The notes beneath the pieces were generated by a model. That model had not been told where the DNA came from. It did not search any database and worked only from the letters and a program-made list of their open reading frames with translations. The position numbers were made by a program, and so were the translations under genes. From an uncultured Oscillospiraceae bacterium (GTDB lineage Bacteria > Bacillota_A > Clostridia > Oscillospirales > Oscillospiraceae): a stretch of 11,580 nucleotides of DNA. This document shows, piece by piece, positions 5,650 to 11,580 of the stretch (position 1 is its first letter; every line of letters starts with the position of its first letter). Location: assembly GCA_910584605.1 (NCBI GenBank), contig CAJUAW010000090.1:1-11580 (forward strand), read 5' to 3'.

Positions 5650-7149
5650 TCAGGCCGCTTTTTTGCCCACTTTGCGCGCATCCAGAATAAATGGTGCACA
5701 CACAGAAGCCACCATTAGAAGGAAGAGTACTACGCAGATGGGGCGGGTGGTCATGGAGAGGAGTGTGTTATACAGGGAGTTGCCGTTGAGCAGCATCGCC
5801 TGAGACAGTCCCGCCTCCGCAATGGGACCCAGAATCAGGCCGAGCACGATTGGCACCACATTATACCTATACAGCTTCAAAAGGCAGCCAATCACCCCGA
5901 ACACCATCATCACAACCACGTCTTTCAGATTCCCGCGCACCGCATAGGTCCCCATAACGCTCAGGGACAGAACAAAAGCACTGAGGACATTCTTGGGCGT
6001 CAGGGTGACCTTAGCGAAGTGCTTCGCCCCGAACATACCGATGAACAGCATCAGCAGATTCGCGATAAACAGCGCGCAGATGAAGGGGTATGTGACCTGC
6101 TTTTCGCTGGTAAACAGGCCGTAGCCGGGGGTCAGGCCCTGGATGGTCAGTCCGGAGAGCAACACCGCAGTCGTGGCGTTCCCAGGGACGCCCAGAGTCA
6201 GCGTGGGGATCAGCGTGCCGCCGGTGACAGCGTTATTGGCCGACTCACAGCAGGCCACGCCCTCCCGGGCGCCGTGGCCGAAGTCCTCCTCCTTGCTGAA
6301 CACCTTACCCACGTTGTGGGAGACATAAGAGGCCACATCCCCGCCAGTCCCGGGGATAATCCCCACCACAATACCGATCACAGCGGAGCGGAGATAGGTC
6401 ACCGGGTAGCGGACCAGGTCCTTCCAGTGGAGCCTGGCCGCCCTGAACTGGGCGATCATGTCCCTGTCCACTAGTTGAACTGGGTCCTTCAACGTGGTAA
6501 AAATCTGAGATACGCTGAACAGACCGATAACGGCGGGGATCATGGTGATGCCACCCATCAGGAAGGTGCTTCCAAAGGTAAAGCGGGACTGACCCAGAAT
6601 GGGGTCCATGCCAATGCAGGCGGCGGCCAGACCCACACAACCCATCATTAGCCCCTTCAGCACATCCTTTGTGGATAGGGACGCGATGATGGTCAGCCCG
6701 AACAGGGCCATCATAAACCGCTCCTGAGGACCAAACTGGAAGGCGAAGCGGGCCAGCGGCGGAGCCAGGAAGATCAGCGCCAGCACGCTGACAATACCGC
6801 CCCAGAAGGAGGCCACCGACGCTTCCACCAGCGCGCCATGGGCCTCGCCCTTCAGCGTGAGCGCGTGGCCGTCCATAGCGGTGGCCGCCGCGGCGCTGGT
6901 GCCGGGGGTGTTGATCAGGATGGCGGAGATGGAGCCGCCGAACATGGAACCGCAGTAGATGGCCCCCAGAAAGACCAGGGCGGTGGTGGCATCCATGGTA
7001 TAGGTGATGGGAATCAGAACAGCAATGCCCATGGTGGGTGTAAAGCCGGGCAGGGCCCCCACCGTAATGCCAACTACCGTCCCCAGCAGAGCGAACAGAA
7101 GATTGACTGGAGAGAATGCAGTCAGAACATACCCTAAAATCTCATTCAT
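5650..7149 (-). CDS. tctA: Tripartite tricarboxylate transporter permease, large subunit TctA
   Basis: This protein of 499 residues has the full family length and many transmembrane segments. The family signatures are intact: GALPGFTPTMGIAVLIPITY (31-50) and the segment beginning YCGSMFGGSISAILINTPGT (65-84) and continuing to AMDG. A comparable GTGGDVASYVSHNVGKVF stretch begins the second half, reflecting the internal duplication typical of TctA. It is the channel-forming subunit of the TTT secondary transporter and works with TctB and the lipoprotein TctC to import carboxylates using an ion gradient. ATG at 7149 is preceded by GGGAGGGG at about 5 bases and lies 12 bases after the tctB stop. 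Last gene of the operon, followed by the terminator at 5602-5636. Substrate unknown; TTT systems transport citrate, other di/tricarboxylates and aromatic acids. Confidence 0.95.
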   Translation of the reverse strand: MNEILGYVLTAFSPVNLLFALLGTVVGITVGALPGFTPTMGIAVLIPITYTMDATTALVFLGAIYCGSMFGGSISAILINTPGTSAAAATAMDGHALTLKGEAHGALVEASVASFWGGIVSVLALIFLAPPLARFAFQFGPQERFMMALFGLTIIASLSTKDVLKGLMMGCVGLAAACIGMDPILGQSRFTFGSTFLMGGITMIPAVIGLFSVSQIFTTLKDPVQLVDRDMIAQFRAARLHWKDLVRYPVTYLRSAVIGIVVGIIPGTGGDVASYVSHNVGKVFSKEEDFGHGAREGVACCESANNAVTGGTLIPTLTLGVPGNATTAVLLSGLTIQGLTPGYGLFTSEKQVTYPFICALFIANLLMLFIGMFGAKHFAKVTLTPKNVLSAFVLSLSVMGTYAVRGNLKDVVVMMVFGVIGCLLKLYRYNVVPIVLGLILGPIAEAGLSQAMLLNGNSLYNTLLSMTTRPICVVLFLLMVASVCAPFILDARKVGKKAA

Positions 7150-7161
7150 AGCTGCCCCTCC

Positions 7162-7614
7162 CTACATCAAGAGCCCTTTGGGGAAGTGGATGCCCAACAG
7201 GGTAAACAGGCCATAGATCAACACAGCAAAAATCAGCGTTATGATGATATCCCGGACAATGTGCCTTCCATCCTTGATCGGCTCGAAGGCCAGCACAATG
7301 GCTCCGGTTGCCAGGACAGAGATAACCAGATAGCCCAGCCGGGGAATGAGGAAGATCCAGACCCCGGAGATGGCCAGCAGGATCAAAACATTTTTGAGCT
7401 GGGGCAGGGAGAGGGGCAGTACCTTGCCGTCCTCCCGGGTCCGGGCCCACTGGACGCCGGCCACGGCCGCGTTGACAGCCGACAGAACCCCGCCCGCGAC
7501 GCAGATCAGCTTGGGCCAGTAGGATGCCCCCGCCTTCAGCTGAACGGCCTGGAAATAGAAGAAAACGAAGAACGCCAGGACAATCAGACTGCTGGTGAAG
7601 TTTCTTTTATTCAA
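7162..7614 (-). CDS. tctB: Tripartite tricarboxylate transporter small membrane subunit TctB
   Basis: This small integral membrane protein has about 150 residues and four predicted helices: a first helix (SSLIVLAFFVFFYFQAV), a second near GGVLSAVNAAVAG, a third and fourth through LLAISGVWIFLIPRLGYLVI and beyond, and a C-terminal hydrophobic stretch (IIITLIFAVLIYGLFTLLGI). Size, topology and place between tctC and tctA identify it as TctB, the poorly conserved small subunit. The start is non-ATG: I prefer TTG at 7614-7612 because GAGGTGA (7620-7626) sits 5 bases upstream. A GTG three codons earlier (7623) is in frame but is itself part of that ribosome-binding site and has none of its own. The upstream gap to tctC holds a strong hairpin at 7652-7685, so translation probably starts independently and weakly. 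Confidence 0.88.
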   Translation of the reverse strand: MNKRNFTSSLIVLAFFVFFYFQAVQLKAGASYWPKLICVAGGVLSAVNAAVAGVQWARTREDGKVLPLSLPQLKNVLILLAISGVWIFLIPRLGYLVISVLATGAIVLAFEPIKDGRHIVRDIIITLIFAVLIYGLFTLLGIHFPKGLLM

Positions 7615-7651
7615 ATCGGTCACCTCATATCCAAAAGGGTGTCAGCCGGCC

Positions 7652-7685
7652 GTCGGCATGTCCCTTTTCTCGGGGACATGCCGAC
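7652..7685. promoter_or_regulatory. Perfect 13-bp stem-loop between tctC and tctB
   Basis: GTCGGCATGTCCC (7652-7664) and GGGACATGCCGAC (7673-7685) are exact reverse complements around the 8-base loop TTTTCTCG. On the coding (minus) strand no T tract follows, so this is not a standard terminator. Its place 16 bases after the tctC stop fits an mRNA 3'-end stabiliser or processing hairpin that keeps the solute-binding-protein message more abundant than tctBA. Confidence 0.7.
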
Positions 7686-7700
7686 AGGACCGGAGGTTTG

Positions 7701-8747
7701 TTACGCGAGGCTCTCCAGAATGGGAGCGGCCAGCGCGGCGGTATTCTGAACGGCGGCGGTAAAGCCGGCGGAATCGACATAGCTGTAGCCGAAGCTGGCC
7801 TCGGCCGCGGCGGCCTGGAACTCAGGGTCGTTGAGGGTGGTCTCCACGGCGGCATCAAAGGCCTCAACAATGGCGCTGTCCACTCCTTTCATATAGTAGA
7901 AGCCGGCGAAGGTGTCTGTGGCATAGCCGGGATAGCCCAACTCCTCCAAGGTGGGGATGTTGGTAAAGCCCTCAGCAGTGGACTTGGTGCCCAGATTGAT
8001 GAGCACATTGTAGTCTGTACGGCCCACCAGATCGGGTTCGCTGACGGCGTGGCCCATCACATGGCCGCCCATCACGGCGGTGTAGCAGTCAGCCGTGCCG
8101 CCGGTGAAGGGGACGCTCAGGGCGTCCAGATCCTCGCCGTGGAGAAAGGAGGCAAAGGCCAGGTGGGCAATGCCGCCGTTGCCAGCGTTGGCATAGGTGA
8201 AGTCGCCGGGGTTATTCTTGATGTAGTCCAGCACAGAAGCGCCGTCGGTAAAGTTTTTGTTCTCCGCGGAGACGGCCAGATAGAACGGAGAGGAGGAGGT
8301 TTGGGAGACCGGGATCAGGTCGTCCACTGTATACTCCGTCTCGCCGCCGGCGGGCTTATAGACCGTGGGGGTGGGCAGACTGAAGAGAATATTGTTCCCG
8401 TCGGCAACCTTGGTCAGGAATTCGGTAGTGCCGATCACGCCGGAAGCACCGCCGGCGTTGACGATCACAGTATTGACGCCCAGGTGCTTTTCCAGATAGG
8501 GCTGGATAAAGCGGATCTGGCTGTCGGTATTGCTGCCGGCGTTGAAGGGGACGGTGATCGTAATCGTGTCGGAGAAGGTATATCCCTCGACGGGCTGAGA
8601 GGCGGAGACGTTGTTGGAGCCGCTGCCGGAGACGCTAGGGGCGTTGTTGGAGCCTGCGGAGCTGCCCGACTGGCTCCCGTTCTGCCCGCAGGCGGCAAGA
8701 GACAGGATCATTGCGGAGGCAAGAACGGCGGCAAAAAGCTTTCTCAT
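7701..8747 (-). CDS. tctC: Tripartite tricarboxylate transporter substrate-binding lipoprotein TctC (Bug family)
   Basis: This protein of 348 residues starts MRKLFAAVLASAMILSLAAC. A basic start, hydrophobic core and lipobox LAAC place the lipidated cysteine at residue 20, so the mature protein is tethered to the outer face of the membrane. Residues 21-52 form a low-complexity Ser/Gly/Asn linker. The remainder matches the Bug/TctC fold: ITITVPFNAGSNTDSQIRFI, the VNAGGASGVIGTTEFL segment, and the later GGTADCYTAVMGGHV and GTKSTAEGFTNIPTLEELGY region typical of the family. It captures the carboxylate ligand and hands it to TctAB. ATG at 8747 is supported by GGAGGAT (8754-8760) 6-8 bases upstream; a longer frame to 8834 would overlap the preceding gene and lose the signal peptide. 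The gap to the upstream aldolase-like gene is 22 bases, so it is co-transcribed. Confidence 0.93.
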   Translation of the reverse strand: MRKLFAAVLASAMILSLAACGQNGSQSGSSAGSNNAPSVSGSGSNNVSASQPVEGYTFSDTITITVPFNAGSNTDSQIRFIQPYLEKHLGVNTVIVNAGGASGVIGTTEFLTKVADGNNILFSLPTPTVYKPAGGETEYTVDDLIPVSQTSSSPFYLAVSAENKNFTDGASVLDYIKNNPGDFTYANAGNGGIAHLAFASFLHGEDLDALSVPFTGGTADCYTAVMGGHVMGHAVSEPDLVGRTDYNVLINLGTKSTAEGFTNIPTLEELGYPGYATDTFAGFYYMKGVDSAIVEAFDAAVETTLNDPEFQAAAAEASFGYSYVDSAGFTAAVQNTAALAAPILESLA

Positions 8748-8769
8748 TGAAATATCCTCCAAATTCAAT

Positions 8770-9576
8770 TTATTTTTGATCGTTGTTGGTGTAGCGCTTG
8801 CGGAAGAGCTTCTTAATTTCGGCAATGGGGGCATCCCGCTCGATCAACTTCCGCATCACGATCTCATCGGCCAGGATCTCCTGGCACTCCTTCAGTACGT
8901 AGGCGGCATGCTGCGGAGGAACGGCGCAGATGCCCGAGTCGTCCGCGATAATCAGATCGCCGGGGTTGATCTGAACATTGCATAGCACCACGGGGCCGTT
9001 GATCTCAATCGCCTCGATCCGGCATTTTCCGGTTTTGGGGGTGACGCCCCGGCACCAGGTGGGCACGCCGTACTTGCGGATCTCGCCCACATCCCGGACC
9101 GCGCCGTCAATGACAACGCCCTCCAGCCCCCTGAGTTTGGCCGAGACAAAGGACTGTCCTCCCATGCTGCTCATTTCAGTCATTCCTCCGGCGTCGCCCA
9201 CCAGCACATCCCCCGGTTCGGCCAGATAATTGACCTCCCGGGAGGCCATCTTAATAAAATCGTGGTCATGCAGGCCCTGCGTGGTGGTCTTTTCGATGGG
9301 AATGCTGCGCAGCGTCACGGCAGTGCCCACAATCATATGCCCCGGCTCAATGGGGGGCAGCAGGTTGGCGGGGATCACCTTGTTGTAGCCCAGGGTGTCC
9401 AGAATATCGCTGACCGTGCCGGTCAGGTCATCCTCCAGCGCCTTGAAGCCGTCCACAATTTCTTTGGGGACGCGGGGGAATTTGATCATCTTGATATTCT
9501 CCTTGTCGATCACGCCCCAGATGCGCCCGGCAGCTTTATACTCCTCATATTCCGCTTCTACCTTTGGGTTCATCAT
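8770..9576 (-). CDS. RraA-family protein, HMG/CHA-aldolase-like (paralog A)
   Basis: This protein of 268 residues has the RraA/MenG-like fold after an N-terminal extension of about 50 residues (EYEEYKAAGRIWGVI and following). Core landmarks are GTAVTLRSIP (84-93), GLHDHDFIKM (101-110), EPGDVLVGDAGG (120-131), MGGQSF (138-143) and VIDGAVRDVGEIRKYG (155-170). R161-D162 are the substrate- and metal-binding pair of the class II pyruvate aldolases. The G140-x20-R161-D162-x2-E165 pattern recalled for 4-hydroxy-4-methyl-2-oxoglutarate/4-carboxy-4-hydroxy-2-oxoadipate aldolases is complete. It probably cleaves a branched 2-oxo acid to pyruvate plus a second oxo acid, or decarboxylates oxaloacetate; an RNase-E-inhibitor role is unlikely in this setting. 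ATG at 9576, with an adjacent ATG at 9573, follows AAGAAGG. It sits between a paralog and tctC in one operon. Confidence 0.85.
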   Translation of the reverse strand: MMNPKVEAEYEEYKAAGRIWGVIDKENIKMIKFPRVPKEIVDGFKALEDDLTGTVSDILDTLGYNKVIPANLLPPIEPGHMIVGTAVTLRSIPIEKTTTQGLHDHDFIKMASREVNYLAEPGDVLVGDAGGMTEMSSMGGQSFVSAKLRGLEGVVIDGAVRDVGEIRKYGVPTWCRGVTPKTGKCRIEAIEINGPVVLCNVQINPGDLIIADDSGICAVPPQHAAYVLKECQEILADEIVMRKLIERDAPIAEIKKLFRKRYTNNDQK

Positions 9577-9617
9577 AGCAATGTAAGCCTTCTTTCAAAC
9601 ATGTAATCTGCCGCAAA

Positions 9618-10448
9618 TTATTTGTAGCGGGCACGGAACAGGGGCCGCAGTTCGGAGATGGGGGCCTTGCTCTCGATAAGCTGGCGCATCCGCTCCTCGG
9701 CGGCGGCGATCTTCAAGCACTCCTCCAATATAGGCTCAGCCAGCTCATAGGGGACAATGCACACGCCGGAGTCATCCGCCACCATCAGGTCGCCGGGGAT
9801 AACCAGTTTGCCGCACAGGGTAATGGGACCGTTCATCTCCACGCACTCCATGCGATATTTGCCAGTAATCTGCGTGGTGCCGCAGGAAAACACGGGGTAG
9901 TCATACTCCCGGATAGAGGACACATCCCGGCAGCAGCCGTTGATGATGTTGCCGGCAAAGCCACAGCTTTTGCCCACGGTGCAACTCTGGCCGCCCATGT
10001 TGGACACATCCAAATTGCCGCCGAAGTCAGAGACCAGCACATCGCCAGGCTCGCCGATGTAGTAGATATCCCGGGTGGACATGGCGATAAAATCGTGGTC
10101 GTGGGCGCCCTGGGTGGGGGTTTTGCGCACTGGGATGTTGCGGATGGTCACGGCGGGACCGCAGATTTTGCTGCCAGGGATGACGGGCTTCAGGTAAGAG
10201 GTTGGGATCGCACCGTCAATACCGTAGGAGTCCAGAACATCCGAGACCGTGGTGGACATATCCTCCATGGACAGGTAGCCGTCAATGATCTCCTTCCTCA
10301 CCCGAGGGAATTTGATCTTGGTGATCCGCTCGCGGGGAACCAGTCCCCAGATGCGGCCCGCCGCCTCATACTCCGCATAGTCCGCGTCCCGTTGAGCCCG
10401 CTGCTCAGCGACTTCCTTATTATAGGCCTCAACCTGACTGATATCCAT
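9618..10448 (-). CDS. RraA-family protein, HMG/CHA-aldolase-like (paralog B, altered motif)
   Basis: This protein of 276 residues is clearly paralogous to its neighbour: both share YEAAGRIWG or a close variant, KFPRV-x-KEI-(I/V)-DG, GAHDHDFI or GLHDHDFI, EPGDVLV, SNMGGQS or SSMGGQS, and PGDL-(M/I)-(V/I)-ADDSG. R174-D175 are kept, but the surrounding motif differs: the Asp of DG-x2-RD is Asn (N170), and the residue after RD-x2, normally Glu or Asp, is Ser (S178). It may therefore have altered or lost aldolase activity, different specificity, or form mixed oligomers with paralog A (inference). ATG at 10448 follows AAGGAG at about 9 bases. It is the first gene of the operon behind the promoter at 10506-10534; the gap to paralog A is 41 bases. 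Confidence 0.83.
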   Translation of the reverse strand: MDISQVEAYNKEVAEQRAQRDADYAEYEAAGRIWGLVPRERITKIKFPRVRKEIIDGYLSMEDMSTTVSDVLDSYGIDGAIPTSYLKPVIPGSKICGPAVTIRNIPVRKTPTQGAHDHDFIAMSTRDIYYIGEPGDVLVSDFGGNLDVSNMGGQSCTVGKSCGFAGNIINGCCRDVSSIREYDYPVFSCGTTQITGKYRMECVEMNGPITLCGKLVIPGDLMVADDSGVCIVPYELAEPILEECLKIAAAEERMRQLIESKAPISELRPLFRARYK

Positions 10449-10475
10449 ATTGTAGCACTCCTTGTTGTTTTTGAG

Positions 10476-10492
10476 GTTTCCGATAAGGAAAC
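10476..10492. promoter_or_regulatory. Operator-like 17-bp dyad downstream of the rraA-like/tct promoter
   Basis: GTTTCC (10476-10481) and GGAAAC (10487-10492) form a perfect inverted repeat around GATAA. It covers about +7 to +23 from the predicted start of transcription, a classic position for repression. The minus-strand half TAAGTTTCCT (10486-10495) occurs again at 11485-11494 beside the iclR-type gene's own promoter, so the adjacent IclR-family protein is the natural candidate ligand. Confidence 0.55.
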
Positions 10493-10505
10493 TTAATTCA
10501 TTGAT

Positions 10506-10534
10506 ATATTAGCACATTTCCTCCGATTCCGCAA
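10506..10534 (-). promoter_or_regulatory. Promoter of the rraA-like/tct operon (extended -10)
   Basis: TTGCGG (10529-10534) and TAATAT (10506-10511) are separated by exactly 17 bases on the minus strand. The TGC immediately before TAATAT makes it an extended -10 promoter. Transcription should begin near 10499, giving a leader of about 50 bases that carries the dyad at 10476-10492 and the ribosome-binding site of the first gene. Confidence 0.75.
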
Positions 10535-10578
10535 GCTTTTCCGAAAAAATCAATTATTTTTAGATATTTAAACATAAT

Positions 10579-10611
10579 TTTGCTGTCGTTTTAATTAAAA
10601 ATGACGGCAAA
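10579..10611. repeat. AT-centred palindrome between the IclR-type gene and the operon promoter
   Basis: TTTGCTGTC (10579-10587) pairs with GACGGCAAA (10603-10611) with one T-G position. The centre contains the perfect 12-bp palindrome TTTTAATTAAAA (10589-10600). It lies 39 bases after the stop of the IclR-type gene and 45 bases upstream of the -35 box at 10529-10534. It could be a weak terminator for the regulator gene or a distal protein-binding site; no T tract directly follows on the minus strand. Confidence 0.4.
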
Positions 10612-10649
10612 GTTTTCTGTCAGAGAATTTTCGATTTTCATGTTTCTTC

Positions 10650-11411
10650 TTACGGCGATGTTCCAATCGTCCCCCGCATCAGGTCCTGAGACATCTCTTC
10701 CGCAAGCTCCTTCACCAGGAAGATGTACCGCTCCTTTTTGACCTCATCCACCCGCATCCGGGGCGCACCGATGGAAATTGCCGCCCAGACGCTGCCAGCC
10801 TCGTCCCGTATGGGCGCGCCGATGCCAATCGTCTCAATATTCAGTTCGCCGTTGCTGATCGCATAGCCTTGCTCCCGGATCCTGGCATACTCCTTCAAAA
10901 GGGCGCCGGGTGAGGTGATGGTCTGCTCGGTAAAGACGGTCAGCGGCTCCTCCATCAGGCGTTTCCGGATCACTTCGTCATCCTGAAAGGCCCCCAGAAC
11001 CTTTCCAGTGGCGCCAGCGTGAAGGGGGCGCTCCTGGCCCACGCTTCCCGCCACCCGAACCAGCTGCAGGCTCTCCTCCCGATACACCAGGTTTGCCTTT
11101 CCGTTAATCAGCATGCTGAACGAGGCATTTTCCCCTGTCAGGTCCCTCAGCCGGACCAGATATGGCTTGATCATTTTGGACAGGCCGATCTTATCCTCAT
11201 AGGTCTTCCCTAAAATGTAGATAACCGGCCCCAGGGTGTACTTATGGCCGACCGTTTGCGCGGCCAGGCCGCTCTGGACCAGGGCCGCCAGAATTTTAAA
11301 GGTACCGCTCTTGGTACACTCAATTTTCTCTCCCAGATCCGTAACACCATGGATGTAGGGCGCTTGTCCAAGTGCCTTCAGCAACGCGGCCGTCTTTTCA
11401 GAAGCGTTCAT
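10650..11411 (-). CDS. IclR-family transcriptional regulator
   Basis: This protein of 253 residues has the two-domain IclR layout. Residues 1-60 form the winged helix-turn-helix (GVTDLGEKIECTKSGTFKIL as the recognition region, then LVQSGLAAQ and the wing HKYTLG). Residues 75-245 form the GAF-like effector domain, with RPLHAGATGKVLGAF (128-142) and the C-terminal core GYAISNGELNIETIGIGAPI (182-201) and AAISIGAP. IclR proteins typically bind small organic acids and control adjacent catabolic or transport operons. It lies directly upstream of, and in the same direction as, the aldolase/TTT operon, with a separate promoter between them. ATG at 11411 has GAGGGA about 6 bases upstream. Likely autoregulated, because a half-site-like sequence recurs in its own promoter. 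Confidence 0.92.
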   Translation of the reverse strand: MNASEKTAALLKALGQAPYIHGVTDLGEKIECTKSGTFKILAALVQSGLAAQTVGHKYTLGPVIYILGKTYEDKIGLSKMIKPYLVRLRDLTGENASFSMLINGKANLVYREESLQLVRVAGSVGQERPLHAGATGKVLGAFQDDEVIRKRLMEEPLTVFTEQTITSPGALLKEYARIREQGYAISNGELNIETIGIGAPIRDEAGSVWAAISIGAPRMRVDEVKKERYIFLVKELAEEMSQDLMRGTIGTSP

Positions 11412-11443
11412 ATTTTATCCCTCACACAACAGAAGTATCTTAT

Positions 11444-11473
11444 ATTGTATGGGTGTTTCCAGCCGATTGTCAA
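11444..11473 (-). promoter_or_regulatory. Promoter of the IclR-type regulator gene
   Basis: A perfect -35 box TTGACA (11468-11473) and a -10 box TACAAT (11444-11449) are separated by 18 bases on the minus strand. GGAAAC on the minus strand lies inside the spacer (11455-11460), and GTTTCC lies 12 bases upstream of the -35 (11486-11491). These are the same hexamers as in the dyad at 10476-10492, which is consistent with autoregulation. Confidence 0.7.
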
Positions 11474-11548
11474 GATATATCATCAGGAAACTTACCGCGT
11501 GGCCTCTGACACGTCGAAAGCAGTCAAGTAAAAAGGGCCAAATGGGGG

Positions 11549-11575
11549 TGAGGCAGTCTTTTTGTACTCGCCTCA
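11549..11575. other. Stem-loop near the window's right edge
   Basis: TGAGGCAGT (11549-11557) pairs with ACT (11566-11568) and GCCTCA (11570-11575) around an 8-base T-rich loop, with one bulged base. On the minus strand the nearest T run is about 15 bases further on (CCCTTTTTAC), too far for a textbook terminator. It may be the end of a transcription unit outside the window; the edge prevents a firm call. Confidence 0.3.
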
Positions 11576-11580
11576 GGTTG

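Noticed and set aside
7698..8750. 350-codon plus-strand ORF antisense to tctC
   Set aside because: The minus strand encodes a full TctC with signal peptide, lipobox and ribosome-binding site. The plus-strand product is repetitive Gly/Val/Ala sequence with no domain.
8748..8834. Upstream extension of tctC to 8834 (377 codons)
   Set aside because: It would overlap the preceding aldolase-like gene and bury the signal peptide. ATG at 8747 has a GGAGGAT site.
8770..10448. Calling the two RraA-family proteins RNase E inhibitors or demethylmenaquinone methyltransferases
   Set aside because: These historical family labels do not fit operon context with a carboxylate transporter, nor the complete aldolase-type motif of paralog A.
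1..11580. CRISPR arrays, tRNA/rRNA genes, phage or toxin-antitoxin modules
   Set aside because: No regularly spaced repeats, no tRNA-like cloverleaf and no such protein signatures were seen on either strand.

Overview
The window looks like the chromosome of a GC-rich, low-oxygen Firmicute, most likely a gut Clostridia/Oscillospiraceae-type bacterium. This is an inference from strong GGAGG-type Shine-Dalgarno sites, sigma-A-like promoters, a lipoprotein solute-binding protein with a Gly/Ser/Asn tether, and family content; no marker gene is present to fix the taxon. All recognised genes lie on the minus strand, so the text below reads from high to low coordinates. There is no rRNA, tRNA, CRISPR array or intact insertion sequence.

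Right end (11580-10449): an IclR-family regulator (10650-11411) with its own promoter, then a 201-base intergenic region that holds a strong extended -10 promoter, a 17-bp operator-like dyad placed just after the predicted transcription start, and a large AT-centred palindrome. A 10-mer containing half of the dyad recurs in the regulator's own promoter, which suggests that the IclR protein controls both itself and the operon it precedes.

Central operon (10448-5650): two adjacent, diverged RraA/HMG-CHA-aldolase-like proteins, then the three parts of a tripartite tricarboxylate transporter in the order tctC (lipoprotein), tctB, tctA, closed by a convincing intrinsic terminator. A perfect 13-bp stem-loop separates tctC from tctB and probably sets differential expression. 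The plausible job is uptake of a branched or hydroxylated di/tricarboxylate and its retro-aldol cleavage to pyruvate (and oxaloacetate) in the cytoplasm.

Second operon (5470-1773): a near-consensus promoter drives a PLP aminotransferase, an iron-type alcohol/glycerol dehydrogenase (overlapping ATGA junction) and a YjiH-family Gate-domain membrane protein. These would fit amino-acid-to-oxo-acid conversion, a redox step and a transport step. A link to the aldolase/TTT operon is hypothesis only.

Left end (1772-1): a 306-base AT-rich spacer with several dyads, a tocopherol-cyclase-like protein whose ribosome-binding site overlaps a hairpin, a short fragment resembling the N-terminal domain of a large serine recombinase, a terminator-like hairpin, a promoter, and the 5' part of a membrane protein cut by the window edge. 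The recombinase scrap suggests that this end is an old mobile-element junction.
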